Assembly (NCBI RefSeq): GCF_026212465.1
Contig: NC_080048.1
Location: 35,432,422-35,496,421, forward strand
DNA from: Amaranthus tricolor
Lineage: Eukaryota > Streptophyta > Magnoliopsida > Caryophyllales > Amaranthaceae
Direction: 5' to 3'
DNA: 64,000 nt
The notes beneath the pieces are model-generated. The model had not been told where the DNA came from, did not search any database, and worked only from the letters and a program-made list of their open reading frames with translations. The position numbers were made by a program, and so were the translations under genes. Positions 43,488 to 56,700 of this stretch are shown in pieces. Position 1 is the first letter of the stretch, and every line of letters starts with the position of its first letter.

Positions 43488-46400
43488 ATGGCGGGTGAAG
43501 TAGAAGAAGAGACGGAATACGAGAGTGATCCAGAAGAAGCCAAAATTTCATTAAAGATGCGAAGGAGAGAAGCCAGCGACGACGAAGATTTCGAGGAGGA
43601 GAGAAGATCACCAACTTCTAGGCCTGGAATCGTTGATTCTGAGGCTGAATCCGATGGTCAAGGTGCAGCAGCGGAGTACGATGATGAACAAGATCAAGAT
43701 GAAGATGACGAAGAGTATTATGATGAGCAAGAGGTGTACGAGGAAAAGCAAAGAGTAGTCAGTAACGGTCAATATGAGGAGGAGGAAAAAGAAGTTAGTG
43801 TCGTTGCCAATGGTGAAGGCAAGGTCTTGGAGGCAAAATCGGTGGGAGGAGAGGATGAAGGCCGGGATGCTTTAGAGGAAGATGAAGGTGAAGATGAAGG
43901 TGAGGAAGAAAAGAAGGAGAATGAACCGTTTGCTGTTCCAACTTCTGGTGCATTCTATATGCATGATGATCGGTTCAAAGATAGTAATGTTCGTGGTAAA
44001 CACAGGTATTAAATATTTTATTGCTTTTATTTGAACATAGGTATTCTAGTGTAAGGTTTGCCTTTATCACACTTATTTGAGCTATGTGACCGTGGTTATG
44101 CAAGGATACTTTGTGCATCAGGCTGCCCGCTTATTTAAACAATGTATCATTTCTTTGTTTTTGTGTTTTGGTTGAAATGTTTCAAAGATCTTTTTATTTT
44201 GATTATGTTTTTCTCTAATAGAGGAAAATTGAATTTACTGTGAGGAACAATTGGAACATTATGTGAAATTGTTTTGTTGAGAATTATTGAGGGCAAAAGT
44301 TCACTTTAGAATGTCTTAGTGTGGAATCTGAATGAGCGTTGTTGATTTGTTTGATAAGGTAGCTATTAGGATTTGAGGAAAAATCACTTGAAGATGAATA
44401 ATACTTCTATGATTATATGATCAACAGTAAACGATGGTTAGAATAATTGGGTCCTTTGGGTTTATTGTTCTAAGGAATTTTAATTTCATGGTGGGATGGA
44501 TAGTGGATACAAATATTGAGTGGTGGGTGAAAGAGGTTTTTCAAGCTATCATTTTCTTGACAATGATATTGAGAATTGATTATTCCTTTTGCCTTCTATT
44601 TTTCTAATAGTGAATGAACTAGATAGTACTAGTGTGATGTATGGCTTCAATAATTTTGTTTGGACGTATTTGTAAACTTTAAGAAAATAAAGTTTTCATG
44701 ATTAAACTTATTAGTCTCTGATTAGAAGTAATGTATGATCGATGTCGCAAGTTCAAAGTCTCAAGAAATTTTTTGAATTTGTTGATGTTACTAATGTGAT
44801 ATCCCAGATTTAGCTTGAAAAAGAATTGATATGAGTTTACTCATATCAACTAAGTGCATCTTCTTTTCATAGAAGCCAATTTGTTAAGAACTTTACAGTT
44901 AAGCGCGCTTGGTGGAAAACAATCTTAGGATGGGTGATTTCCTAGGAAGTTTTCCTGGGTGCGCACAAGTGAGGCGAAAGTACGCTAGAAGGACTTGTGT
45001 TGGTCTGTGAGGCCAGTCTACAGTCTCCATGAGTAGTCACCGGCGGTTCGAGGGGCAGCGGTGTTACAAATGATATGAGAGCAACCCTCAGTGCAACTAG
45101 CGGGGGAAAAGATCCTGAAACTACGGTCCAACGAGGACGTTGTATTCCTAAGTGGGGGTGAGTGTGATACCCTAAATTTAGCATGAAAAAGGATTGATAG
45201 ACTACTCATATCAATAAGGTGAATCTTCTTTCATGGGAGCCCATTTGCTAAGAACTCTACAGTTAAGCGTGCTTGGTGGAGAGCAATCTTAGGATGAGTG
45301 ACCTCCCGGGAAGTTTTTCTAGGTGCGCACGAGTGAGGCCAAAGTGCGCTGGAAAGACTTGTGTTGGTCTGTGGGGCCAGTCTACAGTCTACATGAGTAG
45401 TCACCGATGGTCCGTTGGGTCGGAGTGTTACAACAAAATTGTCATTTATTTATTACTCCCTGGTTTTCAGCTTAGATGTTCTATTTTTTTTCATATTGTT
45501 CATCAATCATTCTTAATTTGCATTTTATTTTTAATTTATTTATAAGTTAAAATATAATAAAATGTGATCTTTTTAAATTTATCTCAGTTTAAATTTTATA
45601 AATATCAACTTGTTATAAAATTTTAACTGTGCACAATTAGAGATATTTACAATTAATGTTACTTGGACTTGGGTACAGGTACGGTTATCGTTAGGGGTGC
45701 GGATCCTAGTGTCGGGTAAGACATTTTTAGAATTATAGGATATAGTGACACCATCCTCTTAATATTGGACTCCAAAGTGTGGGCTTTTGGTATTCAAGAC
45801 GCACAATTTCGCTAAAAGGCTCCAAAGTCAATTGTAAAACATATGTAATAGTTAAAGCAGCATGAAACTCATATTATTACAACATAAAAATTAAGCACTT
45901 TTTTAGCATATAAAGTCATATGTAATATAGTTTTGAGTTGACCATATTTTCTTGAAGGATCTAAAGGGTATGAAGATGAAAGGGTATGAAGTTGCAGTAG
46001 GAGTTGATGAAATCAATTTTCAAATTGAGTGGCTTTTGCTCTTTTGAATTCAAAAAAACTGCTTTCTTTTAAGGGTAATCCAATAAATTAGACAAAGGTA
46101 AGTGTTTAGCTTTTAAAACTTAAAAAAAGGATAAACAAAGGTAACATATACAAGACGCACGCCTCTCCCTCACTTCCAATACTGCCCTGCGTCTCGAGTC
46201 TTTGAGGTGTTTTCTGGTCGCCTTAGCGTCCTTGCGTGCTTTTTAAAACCAAGACGCAAACCCATATTACGAAACAAAAAAAGAAAAAAGAAAATATTTT
46301 CACCATTATTCCAATGTTTGGAATTCCATTGTCTTGTGTGTGAAGACTCTAAAAGTCAAAAATGAAAGATCACGAAAATCATGCCGTTACCCTCGGTTTT

Positions 46401-49400
46401 CCTTTCGTTAAAAAGCCCTAAACTTTCAAAAGATCTCAAGGGTTAACTTTGGTTTTATCTCCTCCATTATTGCCGTATCCGTGTTAATCTCTGTGTATCG
46501 GACACGTATCCATCACTAGCATACCTAACGTACCCTACATTGTTGTGTTGGCAAAATCAACGAGTCTGAGTAACATAGTTTACGATTAAATTAGTGCATT
46601 AACAAGTGTGCAAAATTAAATAAGACACATAAGTTGAATAGGAGGTACTATTGTTTGATTTATTAGATGTATTGTTATTTTAAGTTTTGATTAAAATTAT
46701 TTGGAATTATGTTTCATAAAAAGTCAACAATGATGACATCATCATATTAATTTGGATGTGCATTTGTTTTTGACAAAGTTACACATGCATAGTTTTGGGG
46801 GTGAGTGATGTAAGCAAAGTTTTGTTTTAGTATTAGTTATAGTTTATTAATGGAATGGTGTGCTTTTGTTTGAAACAATTTTATGCTAAGGAAATACGTG
46901 ATTATAAATAATGTTAGATTTGTTTTCTGCTCCCTTGAGTCTGACGGAAAAGGTGAGACTTATGTGAGGATTGTCTCATTTCTGTACTAGTCCCTGTGTC
47001 CTATGGGTTCTCCGGTTTGGTTCAAACTGAGGAAAAGGAGAAAAAGAGGTAAAAAGATATACTTTAAGGGGATGTGGGAGAAATTTGTGGATGAGATGAA
47101 AAGATAAGTTAAATTTGTTGATGAGAATTAGCAAAAGATTGTTGTTCTCGTCCAAAAATAGAAATGTAGCAAAATCCATGAAAGATGGGACATACTAAAA
47201 AGGAAAATGTTGTAAGCCACATGGGATACAATGAGTAATAACATTCGGTTTAGGAATAAGGATGGTGACCGTTATAGAAGTATTACATGTGAAACATCTT
47301 ATAGGAATAGATTTTCTAGAATAAGACTTCATGTTTCGTGAAGGAATCGCTTCATAAGAGGTTGTTCTATGAAAATGGATTTGTATCCAATGCTTGATCA
47401 CACAATAAGTCTTTTAATTTAAGCGGATGTTTCAAGTGTTAATTTCGGCTTCCTATGTTCTTTAATATGTGGCTTTTTATGGTCAGCTTCTCACCTCAAA
47501 CCAGTGGGATGAAGATTTTGAACTCAGTTCTTTAACATCTAGTACTAGTGTTCAATATTTTACTGTCATTGGTCGGTTTGTGTTTAACGTTAATCACTAG
47601 GAGAGGAGGCTCAATTTCTCGTTAGTGACATCCTTTTTCTTTTACTTTCTCGAGAGAGATGTGATACAATACTATGCTATGTAATTTGAGTAGGAATTTA
47701 TTTGCTTGTATAGTTTCTGAATTTTTCACTTAGTTTCTTGTGTTCTAGTGCTTTGCATTTATAGTTAAAAGATTAGTAGTTCTGATGTTACTTGTAAGCT
47801 TGTGCACAAACTTTCTTTTTATTAGTTAACCAGGATGGATTTGCATTGCTAATTCAGACCTCTTCATTCTATTTGTAAATTAAAATATAATTTGTTTTGC
47901 ATTTATTAGGAGAACTTTTGGCGGTAGAAAAGTGTGGGAATCTAAAGATGATAGGAAGTGGGGGCATGATAAGTTTGAGGAACTGGACATGGAGGACAGG
48001 CATCGTGATGAGGTAATTTAGTTTCTTTATATTTCAGTGTTTTCACTTTATGTCGTTTTTAAACTCTGGACTTGTGCTGGAGTACATTATTATTATTTGC
48101 TTGTACTTTTATTTGTTTATTTTAAAAACATATATTTCGTTCATATTTTGTTACTGATTTTTCACGAGTTATTATTAGGGAAGGAGGTCTTCTAAAGGAT
48201 TATATCGAGGTCGAGGGAGAGCTAGAGGTGGAGTAAGTGGATATGCTCGAGCGACCAAGGTGAGTGGATATGGTGATAATAACAGTCAGAGTGCTCCACC
48301 TAAGGATGTGCGAGGCAGAGGACCTAGAGTATATCAAACTTCAATGAAAAAAAGGAGTGAAACACTCCCACATCATAACAGACGGTGAGGACTCTAAATT
48401 TTTCCAGCTGTTGTGCATTTCTTGAGTTTGGAACTTCATGATTATGAGCCTTATTTTGTTTCTCAGATCAGCAAAGTCACTAGACAAAAATTCACCTTCA
48501 AGATCTGGCAGAGTTGCTGCAACCGCTATCCAAAATTTGGAGCATGAACTAGTTACTGTTAAGAAAGTTGCTTCCAGTTTAAGCTCTGCTTCTCCTCCTT
48601 TTTATCCATCGGGTTCATCCAATAAGGACAATGTTTCCTTGACACAAAAAAAGGAACTACAAGCTAGTAATCACAACAGGAACATACGCTCTTCTGCAGT
48701 GGAACATACATTTTCTATGCAGCATACAACTTCTTTGATGCGAGGGAAGAATGTTATTGAGGCTATGGGTATGGACCAATTGCACATTGATGATTATGTT
48801 TCTCCAGTCAGTGAAAAGTCATCAAGTGATGTTCACTTCCCGTCTTCTGCTCCTTTATCTGCGGGTGCTATTCAGATGACTCAATCTAAACCACATGGAA
48901 GGGGTGTACCTCCATCTGGATCTGCTGTACTCCAATCTTCTCAATCAAATAACCAATTGAACAAAATTTCATCATCAGCAGCTCAAGCTTCCCAGAGAAT
49001 TCCTGTTCAAATCCAAGGTCATTTGCAGGCTCCTGGTCAAGAACTCGACCGCTCTCAAACTTCTTCCTCACCAAAAGCAGGTTTGTCATTAAATTCTTTT
49101 GAGCCTGGGAAATTTAACTTTTAGGATCTGGTAATTCTGAGATTTCTATGGCTTGAAAAGGCAAAGGAAGTTCCCAAGGAATTGGGAGGGGTGCGCTCGT
49201 TTACGGTGGTGCACAAGTTATGGCGCCAGGTGGAAATGTTGGTGCTGGTCATGGTGATGCAAACCTTCCAGCTTTCCTCCCAGGTAAAATATTGTATTTG
49301 CTGTATTTTTTCTTCTGAAACTTGATGACACCCAATATGTTGCATCTCATAAGGTTTATTGCAGAATGTATGCTTTTTTGTTCATCTTAGTTTCTCTTCG

Positions 49401-51882
49401 TCCACATTATTGTTAATATTATTTGTTGGCTTAGTGCAGTTATGCAATTTGGGGGCCAACAACCTGGTGGAATTCCTGCTGTTGGAATGGCATTTCCTGG
49501 TTATGTTGCTCAGCCAAACGGTCTTGGAAATTCTGAAATGACATGGTATGTACTATTATTTCGGATCTTCTCCTTCACCAAGGAAGTTAATTGAGATAAG
49601 TGAAAAATATTAAGGTGTTATTTAACTTATTTCTTTGCATTCTACAACATGAAGTACTTGTTTATTTCGATTCAATGCCCATGATTTATCAACTCCTACT
49701 ACCCTCCATTGCAAATTGATGCCAAGTATTTGAGCTAGGTGTTGGGACAAGGAGGGATAGAAAGTATAAACGTTGGGCAAAGTGTGAAATTAGATTGAAA
49801 TGATGAGGTTCAAGTCAACAATATTCCATTACCCTAATATTATAATGTGGCTCCACCTAGGTTTATTCTGAGAACCATTTACAAAAAAAGGAAAGAGGTA
49901 CATCGGTTTGGAATGTCTAGATATCCAAAACCGTAGTTACATGGAAATTTGAACGTAGCCATGTTTCGCGATTCGGGAACGTCCGTCCCCAATCAACACG
50001 AAATGTGACCCAAATCGCTCAAGGTGACGTTCCGGTTTAGAAGACCTTTTTTAAAAGGTATTTTGGCCTTCATTTATAAATTAAAGAAAAAAGAAGGTAG
50101 GAAAATGGAGATGGAACCTAGAAATCTAAGAATATTCTACTTGAAAATAATTTTAAAGCAAACTAATCATTTTAATTTAATTTTGTTTTCAAATATATGT
50201 ATTATACATAATGTATCTAGTACCCAATCGTTCCCGATTTAATCCAGGTTGTGTTCCGTATTCCCGTTCCCGTTCTCTGTTTCAATGTTTCCTCTTATCA
50301 CCTCCCATTCGTGAAACAGATTAATGTTCTTTGTTGATCCATAATTTTTTTCTTTGATGTGATTCCTTTACATCATCAGGGTTACCTTTGACTTCAATCT
50401 ACCTTTTTGTGTGGTGTGTTGTTCACTGTTTACCTTTTTGGACTTGAGGAAATATGGCTCATTGATTCACCAACTATAGGTGTTTGCTGGGTACCTATTC
50501 TGATGGCATATAGTATTATAGTTCTGCTGATGTGGTGTTCATGCAGTCCTTGAGCTTCAATATTTGCATTTTGAGTTTTATTTCTTTGGAGTTCAATTTT
50601 GCTCTATAATTATCTTTGTCCATGGAAGTGTGGTTTACTATGTTATACACACATTGTTATTTTACGGCTGCAGACTTATTAGTCTTTTTTCTGGGTTTGG
50701 TTCAGGTTACCAGTACTAGCAAGTGCTGCAGGTGCTTTGGGAGCTTCATATTGTCCACCCTATATTGCTGTTGATGGTCCTTATAGTTCTTGTTCTACAG
50801 GGCAAACATCTGCCCTGCCTGCCCCAAGGTCTATGTTTATACTATTTATTTTAATTTGTACTTATCAAACGATTATAGTGTACTCTGTTGCTTCTAGAAA
50901 TGGATTCGAGTATAATATGAGTGAAGATCAGTCAATTTTTTCAGTGGTATAGTTTGATTGTTTCCTGTAGCCAATTGGAGGATGTTCAATTTTGTATCTG
51001 TTCTTAATGTCTACCATTTTAGCAAATGAACATAGGCTTATTGTGCTTTTAGACAAGGAAAAATCAGGCTTGCTCTCTTTTCCGATATGTCCTACCTGAC
51101 AACATTGGTGAATGTTTGTGTCTTATGCTTAGTGTTTCCTTGTTTCCGATTAAACAAACTGTAGGAGGAACTGGGTTATGAGGATTTTGTAAAGCCTTGT
51201 TTTTGTCATGTTCAGAGTTTCTTGTGCCGTGAAAGGCGTACAGTAGATTTTAAGCAAGATATTGTGCTTAAGAGTGTTTGAGTTGGGAATTTTGTACAGA
51301 AGTTAAAAACTCTACATGATCTTGTTCATAATTCACTGTCTCAGCTGAATACATTCAATACTCCAAGTCATATAGATGCTCAACTTTTTTAGGATTTGCC
51401 ATGAGGCTGAAAGAATCTTGTGCCTTTTTGGCTGGTTATACTTATATTATAATGCTATATCAAAAAGGGTTTGAATATCCCCCTTACCGGTTGTGTTAGC
51501 ATTTGTTGCGTTAGCTACCTTTGTGTTGCCCTCTTGCTTAGAGCTTAATTTTTTTTTCCTCTTTTGCAGCAAGGATAATAATCTCAGTAAAGTTGATAAT
51601 GAATTGAAGACTCCGCTAAGATTTGGTAAATATTAAATATAACTGCTTTTAATTGGTAATTTCCTCAAGGTTTTAGTCTCAATTGTGATTTGATTCTGCT
51701 TGTTTGCAGATGTGGCAAATGACGTGTCAAGTCAAAGACAAAATAAGCCTCGCAGGTGAATTAAATTTCCTTTTGTTCTGATAGTAATTGTATTAATTTA
51801 TTATCTATAATTGAATTCTGTTACTTATTGGTGATTGGCTTTTCTGTTCTGCAGATACTCGGCGATGAATTTTAGCCAGTGA
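43488..51882 (+). CDS. MLN51/CASC3 (Barentsz)-type exon-junction-complex protein, 10 exons, 640 aa
   Basis: MLN51/Barentsz is the fourth core exon-junction-complex component and clamps eIF4A3 on spliced RNA. Exons: 43488-44005, 47910-48012, 48179-48384, 48467-49080, 49161-49283, 49440-49545, 50706-50828, 51570-51625, 51710-51755, 51855-51882; GT-AG throughout and phases close to 641 codons. The start MAGEVEEETEYESDPEEAK is the first ATG of the frame. Residues 1-165 are very acidic (DEDDEEYYDEQEVYEE). The Btz/SELOR motif spans ~173-207 (RRTFGGRKVWESKDDRKWGH, KFEELDMEDRHRDE). Then come an RG-rich stretch (YRGRGRARGG), a Ser/Gln-rich middle and a Gly/Pro-rich C-terminus (GGQQPGGIPAVGMAFPGYVA) ending RRYSAMNFSQ. 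The 80-nt intron 49081-49160 is tentative: read through, it holds a TAG, a frame change and a TGA. Intron 1 (3.9 kb) contains a Cassandra TRIM. Confidence 0.9.
44795..45432 (+). mobile_element. Cassandra TRIM retrotransposon (5S-bearing LTRs), complete, 638 bp
   Basis: 5' LTR 44795-45068 and 3' LTR 45163-45432 begin TGTGATA and end GTGTTACA. Each contains a 5S-rRNA-like segment (ACAGTTAAGCGTGCTTGG, TCTTAGGATGAGTGACC, CCGGGAAGTTTTTCTAGG), the hallmark of Cassandra, carrying pol III box A/C-like promoter text. The 94-bp interior has a primer-binding site TGATATGAGAGC (45071-45082; initiator tRNA-Met type) and a polypurine tract AGTGGGGGTGAG (45151-45162). The flanks ACTAA / ACAAA match in 4 of 5 bases, a slightly decayed target duplication. 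It lies in intron 1 of the MLN51-like gene in sense orientation and encodes no protein. Confidence 0.93.
45453..45665. mobile_element. Stowaway-type MITE, partial
   Basis: Starts CTCCCTGGTTTTCAGC after TA and shares AAGTTAAAATATA and AATATCAACTTGTTATAAAA text with the remnant at 1417-1716. The right terminus is not recognised; the sequence runs into GGGTACAGGTACGG text that may belong to another repeat reaching to ~46560. Confidence 0.5.
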
Positions 51883-52907
51883 AGTACATATTAAATTTTC
51901 TGGCTGTTCAATAAGATTACGGAAATTGTTCCTTGAAAGTGAAGTAGGTCATGGTTTGCGTAAGAACTCTGGATTATCCTCATCATAGGGCTCCCTCAAT
52001 AACACCACTGTGTTCTTGCACCCCTGTGCAAGACTACACTGGGCCCTTCTGTTTCTCAGAGATGTTTGGTAAGCTATCATAAATTTTTGAAGTTGTCTAT
52101 GGTTTTAAAGTGTTGGCATCAGAAATTTAAATGATACTTCTATGGTTTTAAGCTATCATAAATTCTCAGTTGTCTTCGGATTGTTTGCAGTTTTATGGTA
52201 TGCATTTGCTCAAGCTGCTTTCAGTTTAGGAAGATTATAGCCGTCTAAAGAGTTGGCTTGTCGCTTTCTGTTTGATATGTGGTATTGATCATGGACCAAA
52301 ATTGTTCTTTCATAGATTCATCTTGTTGCCTTGGCTGATATTGTTAGTGTTCTGGTGCTTGTATGAATTGTAGGTTTTTCTGGTGGCTTGGTTTTCATGA
52401 AGCTCGTTCAGTAGAAGGCTTTTTCGAGGACATATTTGCTGATGTCAAAAAGCCTAACGTAATGTGCAATATGCATGTTCTGTATACGTGTCGTGACTAT
52501 TTTTTTTTTCTTCGTATTCATCATGTTGGTTAATTTGCCTATTTTGTTGGTGTTCTTTTCTACGTTGTGTTCTATGATTTTTTTTTGAATTTTAATCATC
52601 ATTCAGCCATTATTCGTGACCGTTGAGGAGTCAATGTGGTGAACAATGGACTCAACTACTGCGACTTTTGTTTCGTTTATCATCTATTGAGCCCCGTTGG
52701 CGCTGCTACCTGAATTGAGGTATCAGAGTATCAGTACAAGACTGCAAGTTGTGGATTTATATTAGCTCAGTTTTGATAACTGATAGCTGACTATGGAGGC
52801 CGATCTCTGCGCTTGGAGCCACTCTTTTAAGCAGTGGTGGATCTAGAACTGAAGTTTATTGGGAATATAATTCATAAAAAAAATTCAATAAAAAAATTCA
52901 AAAGAAT

Positions 52908-52912
<5 letters not shown>
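51883..52912 (+). other. 3' UTR and downstream flank of the MLN51-like gene
   Basis: No further gene. The first few hundred bases are probable 3' UTR; AGCTATCATAAATT is locally repeated (52071 and 52151). The rest is unremarkable AT-rich DNA before the TA arrays. Confidence 0.5.

Positions 52913-52971
<59 letters not shown>
52913..52971. repeat. (TA)n microsatellite 1
   Basis: About 29 uninterrupted TA units. Confidence 0.95.
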
Positions 52972-52974
<3 letters not shown>

Positions 52975-52975
52975 T

Positions 52976-53045
52976 CATGTATGAGACGGTTTCACCGTGA
53001 GACTTGTCTTATACATTAGTTAAATAATCTTATGGGCTGTCTCAT
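52976..53045. mobile_element. Short MITE with GAGACGGT/ACCGTCTC-type ends
   Basis: Left text TGTATGAGACGGTTTCACCG and right text GGGCTGTCTCATATAAAACG, only ~70 bp, between two TA arrays. Same terminal family as 60396-60522. Confidence 0.5.
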
Positions 53046-53055
53046 ATAAAACGGA

Positions 53056-53057
<2 letters not shown>

Positions 53058-53122
<65 letters not shown>
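53058..53122. repeat. (TA)n microsatellite 2
   Basis: About 32 uninterrupted TA units. Confidence 0.95.
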
Positions 53123-53125
<3 letters not shown>

Positions 53126-53239
53126 CAAATAAGGATTTTAAAATAAGAATGATAAGAAAAATTTTTATTTTGTCACTATATACACAAAAAAAAAGATACT
53201 ATGTTATAAACTAAAAACACTTTACAAATTTATGTCATA

Positions 53240-53382
53240 GTATCTTTTCTGTTTAATATGAGTGACTTTTATAATTATATGTTTTTGACTCAATCATGAT
53301 GTTAGATTTTTCTATCTTAGTGAAATCAAGGGTGTAAAATGCTTTGTACCCTTTTCATTTTTAACACCCTCTCATTGGATCC

Positions 53383-53457
<75 letters not shown>

Positions 53458-53575
53458 CGGGGGGATTCAGTAAGAAGGGTATACACCTTTGATTTGAATA
53501 AGATAAAAAAAATCTAAGATCATGATAGAGTCAAAAATACTTAATTATAAAAGTCACTATCTTATACGGAAAAAA
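53240..53575. mobile_element. Inverted-repeat element with a (TA)n core
   Basis: GTGACTTTTATAATTATATG, TTTTTGACTCAATCATGATG and TTAGATTTTT on the left (53263-53313) reappear in reverse complement at 53509-53560 (AAAAAATCTAAGATCATGAT, AGAGTCAAAAATACTTAATT, ATAAAAGTCAC). The outer TCTTTTCTGT/ACGGAAAA text also pairs. The centre holds the third TA array. Probably a MITE whose loop expanded as a microsatellite. Confidence 0.65.
53386..53456. repeat. (TA)n microsatellite 3
   Basis: About 35 uninterrupted TA units in the loop of the inverted-repeat element 53240-53575. Confidence 0.95.
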
Positions 53576-53589
53576 TTTCTCTAAGTAAG

Positions 53590-53782
53590 CTTAGGAGGAA
53601 CTTAATTATCAAAATAAGCGTCTTCTAATCCAAAGCCAAGGTTATGAAAAAACTTAATTTCCAAAACAGTGAATAGAATTTTGATTTTATTTGACCAATT
53701 CTCCAATAATAACGGACAAAGGAAGACTGAGTTTTTTGACTTTTTCTCTTAGACCTTAGTTATCAAAGTAACTGTTTTGACT
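53590..53782. repeat. Fragment related to the GTTCGC foldback family
   Basis: ATTATCAAAATAAGCGTCTT followed by CTAATCCAAAGCCAAGG matches the start of the half-copy at 34680 (CCCAAAATAAGCGTCTTC, ATCTAAGCCTAAGG). The palindromic modules are largely eroded (CAGTGAATAGAATTTTG). Confidence 0.4.
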
Positions 53783-56700
53783 AGAGGTGTTCAATGGGCC
53801 GGGTAAGTAAATATGGGTCGGGCTGGATTAAGGCCCTTTATAATTAAAATGGGCTTAAAATGGGTCGAGCTTTCAAGGCCCGGCCCAATTTTACTACTAA
53901 AAATAATTATAATTCTTGTTTATCAATTTATAATAATTAAACTATCATTTATAATAAATAAATTGAAAAAATATTAATAATTCTATTGACATTGTCATTT
54001 ATAATATTTAAATTATACATTAATTATGCTATTTACAAAGGTTTGTTTTCGGCCCATATCGAGCCCTTTTATAGCCTGCTTCGTTTTAATTATAGTATAG
54101 CTCGCTTTCGGCTCGACCTATTTTCGGTCCAACCCTTACAAAGCTCTTCAAAAACTCGGATTGAAAAGGGCTCAAAATTGGGGCCCGGTGTAACGCATGT
54201 GATTTTAAATTCCTTGATTATCGTTTTAAACTAAGATTATTATAATTAATTAATAATATTAACGTTTGAAATTTCGTTAATGTTTTAAAGATTTTGCTAA
54301 GTATTTAGACTGTTATCTAGAATAAAGCCTTATTTTACTTGAATTATTTTGGTGAAGCCACATTGTATTTATTTATAAAGTTACAAAACTAAATAAATAT
54401 AAAACAAAATGAAGCTATTGTAGTATAAAACTAAATTTAAACTTAATTGAAAAAAATAGTACTCTTTAAATAATAAGGTTAAATCTTAAATTTATCATTC
54501 CTCCCTTTATAAAGTAGTAAGAATTGTAGTAATATTAGTAGTAATAATAATCTTTAAAAAAAAACTAAAAATAATAAATAAATAAAAAAAAAAAGAAAAT
54601 TTACCTAAATTCCATGAGTTACACGTATGAGTATATAGTAATCTTCTTTTTTATTAAGCAAGAAAGGCCTCCTTTTTCCTTCATCTTCTTAAAAACAATG
54701 GAGAGAAGTAGAGAACTCATATCAGAGCACCACCGCACTAATCTGCCACCACTCAACAACCTTCTCTAGCGCTAAGACGCGGCCGAAGACTGCCCCTGTG
54801 CCACTTAGGTCAGCAGCTGTCAGGGGTGGTCCAGTCAAAGCCACTCACGAACATCCTTTTGGTACTCCTAATTTCTTTGTTTTATCAACCTTGATTGGAT
54901 TCTTAATATCCTTTTCAACAATTTTAATTCTAAAATTTGGATGACTTTCACTTTTATCACCTATTTGTTTAAACCCCAAATTAAATTAGGGCTTTACTAA
55001 ATTGATAATATGTCTTTCTTGTTCAACTATCCAATCAGTAAATCTCAGGTCATTTGTATGCTCAGACACAGACTGAACAAAAGCGCATGTTAATTGGGAT
55101 TGAAATTTGAAATATTAGTTAGTCTTATTTCATTTTAGATTTTAGTTGAGAATTATTTTAAGAAATGGGGAATAAAATTGAGTTTACTTCTTCATGTTAA
55201 TAGTTGGTAGAATCTTAAAGTACATTATTTAATGTTAAAATAAATTCCATATGCAAATTGAGTTCTTAAGTGTTTGCTTTTGGTATTGCTATAGATTGAA
55301 ATGTAGAATGCCCTTTGTGTAGGTCAATTAAAGATGAATGTAGTATTTGAATATATTCAAGAAATGATATCGAAGGAGTTTGTCATTCAAAATATGAATA
55401 TGAGTTGAATATGAAATGATATTTGGCAGTTGATTAAGTATTGGGTACTTGGTAGTTTGAACATGAAGTATAGATAGTGAGATTGTATATGATGAATCGA
55501 ATTTACTTAACTAATATATATATATGATCAAGAATGTAAACTGATATTTGTATACATTGGGATATGAAGATGAAATTCAAGTAGGAAATTGATAATGATG
55601 AATGATTGTGGACTTGGGGTGTTATAAGTATGAAACTAATAGTTTAGTATTGTAAATGAGGTTTGATAGACTATATATTGGAAATGTAGAACAAAAAGGT
55701 GAATGTGAAAATGCTACGAAAAGATATATATAGATTATTAAGAGTAATTATGATCATGAGATTGGTTGTGTTAGTGTTGAGTTGTAGTTGATATGTTGAT
55801 GATGAATTGAGGGTACAAACATGAATTGCAGAATAATTTGGTATTTGAATATACTCTAAGAAAAATGAATGTGAGTTTGGAATGTGAGATTAATATGTGT
55901 GAATTGTATATGAAATTAATAAGTAGAAATTGATAATAACTTAGTAGAACCTAATGATGTGTGATTATATCACAAATTGATCTGTGAGGAGAAATTTATG
56001 CCTATCTTAGGTTTCTGCTGGTAATTTCAAAGTTTGGATATTCAAGTATTATTCTGAATCTTAATATTGAATTTATTAAATTAAAGGAGTGTTTTAGTAG
56101 TGTTGATATTAGTTACTTCAATGATCAAAGGTAATTGGTGAAAGAAATAAGATATAAGAATTAGTTGTATCATAGTTGTTTTATAGAATAAAAGTTAAGC
56201 AAAACTCATTAGCCAGCTAAGTCTAATTTATTGTTAGTTATTACTAAGCGCATATATTTTTATATTGAAGATTTCGATCTCATTGAGAAGCCGTATTGAC
56301 TGAGCTTGTCGTCTTGCTGTAATTGAAGTGGCTAGTTTTCTTACTCAAATCTTTAATACTTACGAGAACAGAATGTAAAGATATGTATTTTTTCTTTGGT
56401 TAAATTGGTTTGAATACAAGGAGATGTTCTTCCTTAATAGAAAGTTGTTTTTCAAACCTTGAAATCATAGAATTGTTACAGATTGGATATAGATGGTTTT
56501 ATGTTTTGAAAGTTGGGGGTACATTGATCAGTACCTCGGACTTAGATCTTTTGCTATGGTTTGGCCATTAGGGATCTTTGTCTAATAGTTATCCGGAGGG
56601 CCTAACTTGCACTATGGAAAAGAAAGTTCGTTCCTTTTCATACATTTATGATTTAAAGACTTTGAAATGAAAAGTATAGTAAAGAAAATAGAAAAAAAAT

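Noticed and set aside
45163..45432. A stand-alone 5S rRNA gene
   Set aside because: The 5S-like text is embedded in matching LTRs with primer site and polypurine tract, so it is Cassandra and not a ribosomal gene.
44942..45545. Open frames on both strands in MLN51-like intron 1
   Set aside because: They fall in the Cassandra LTRs, which are non-coding and 5S-like.
45660..46570. Large element with GGGTACAGGTACGG and CGTACCCTACATTG ends in MLN51-like intron 1
   Set aside because: The inverted similarity is loose and no target duplication was found, so only mentioned as a possibility.
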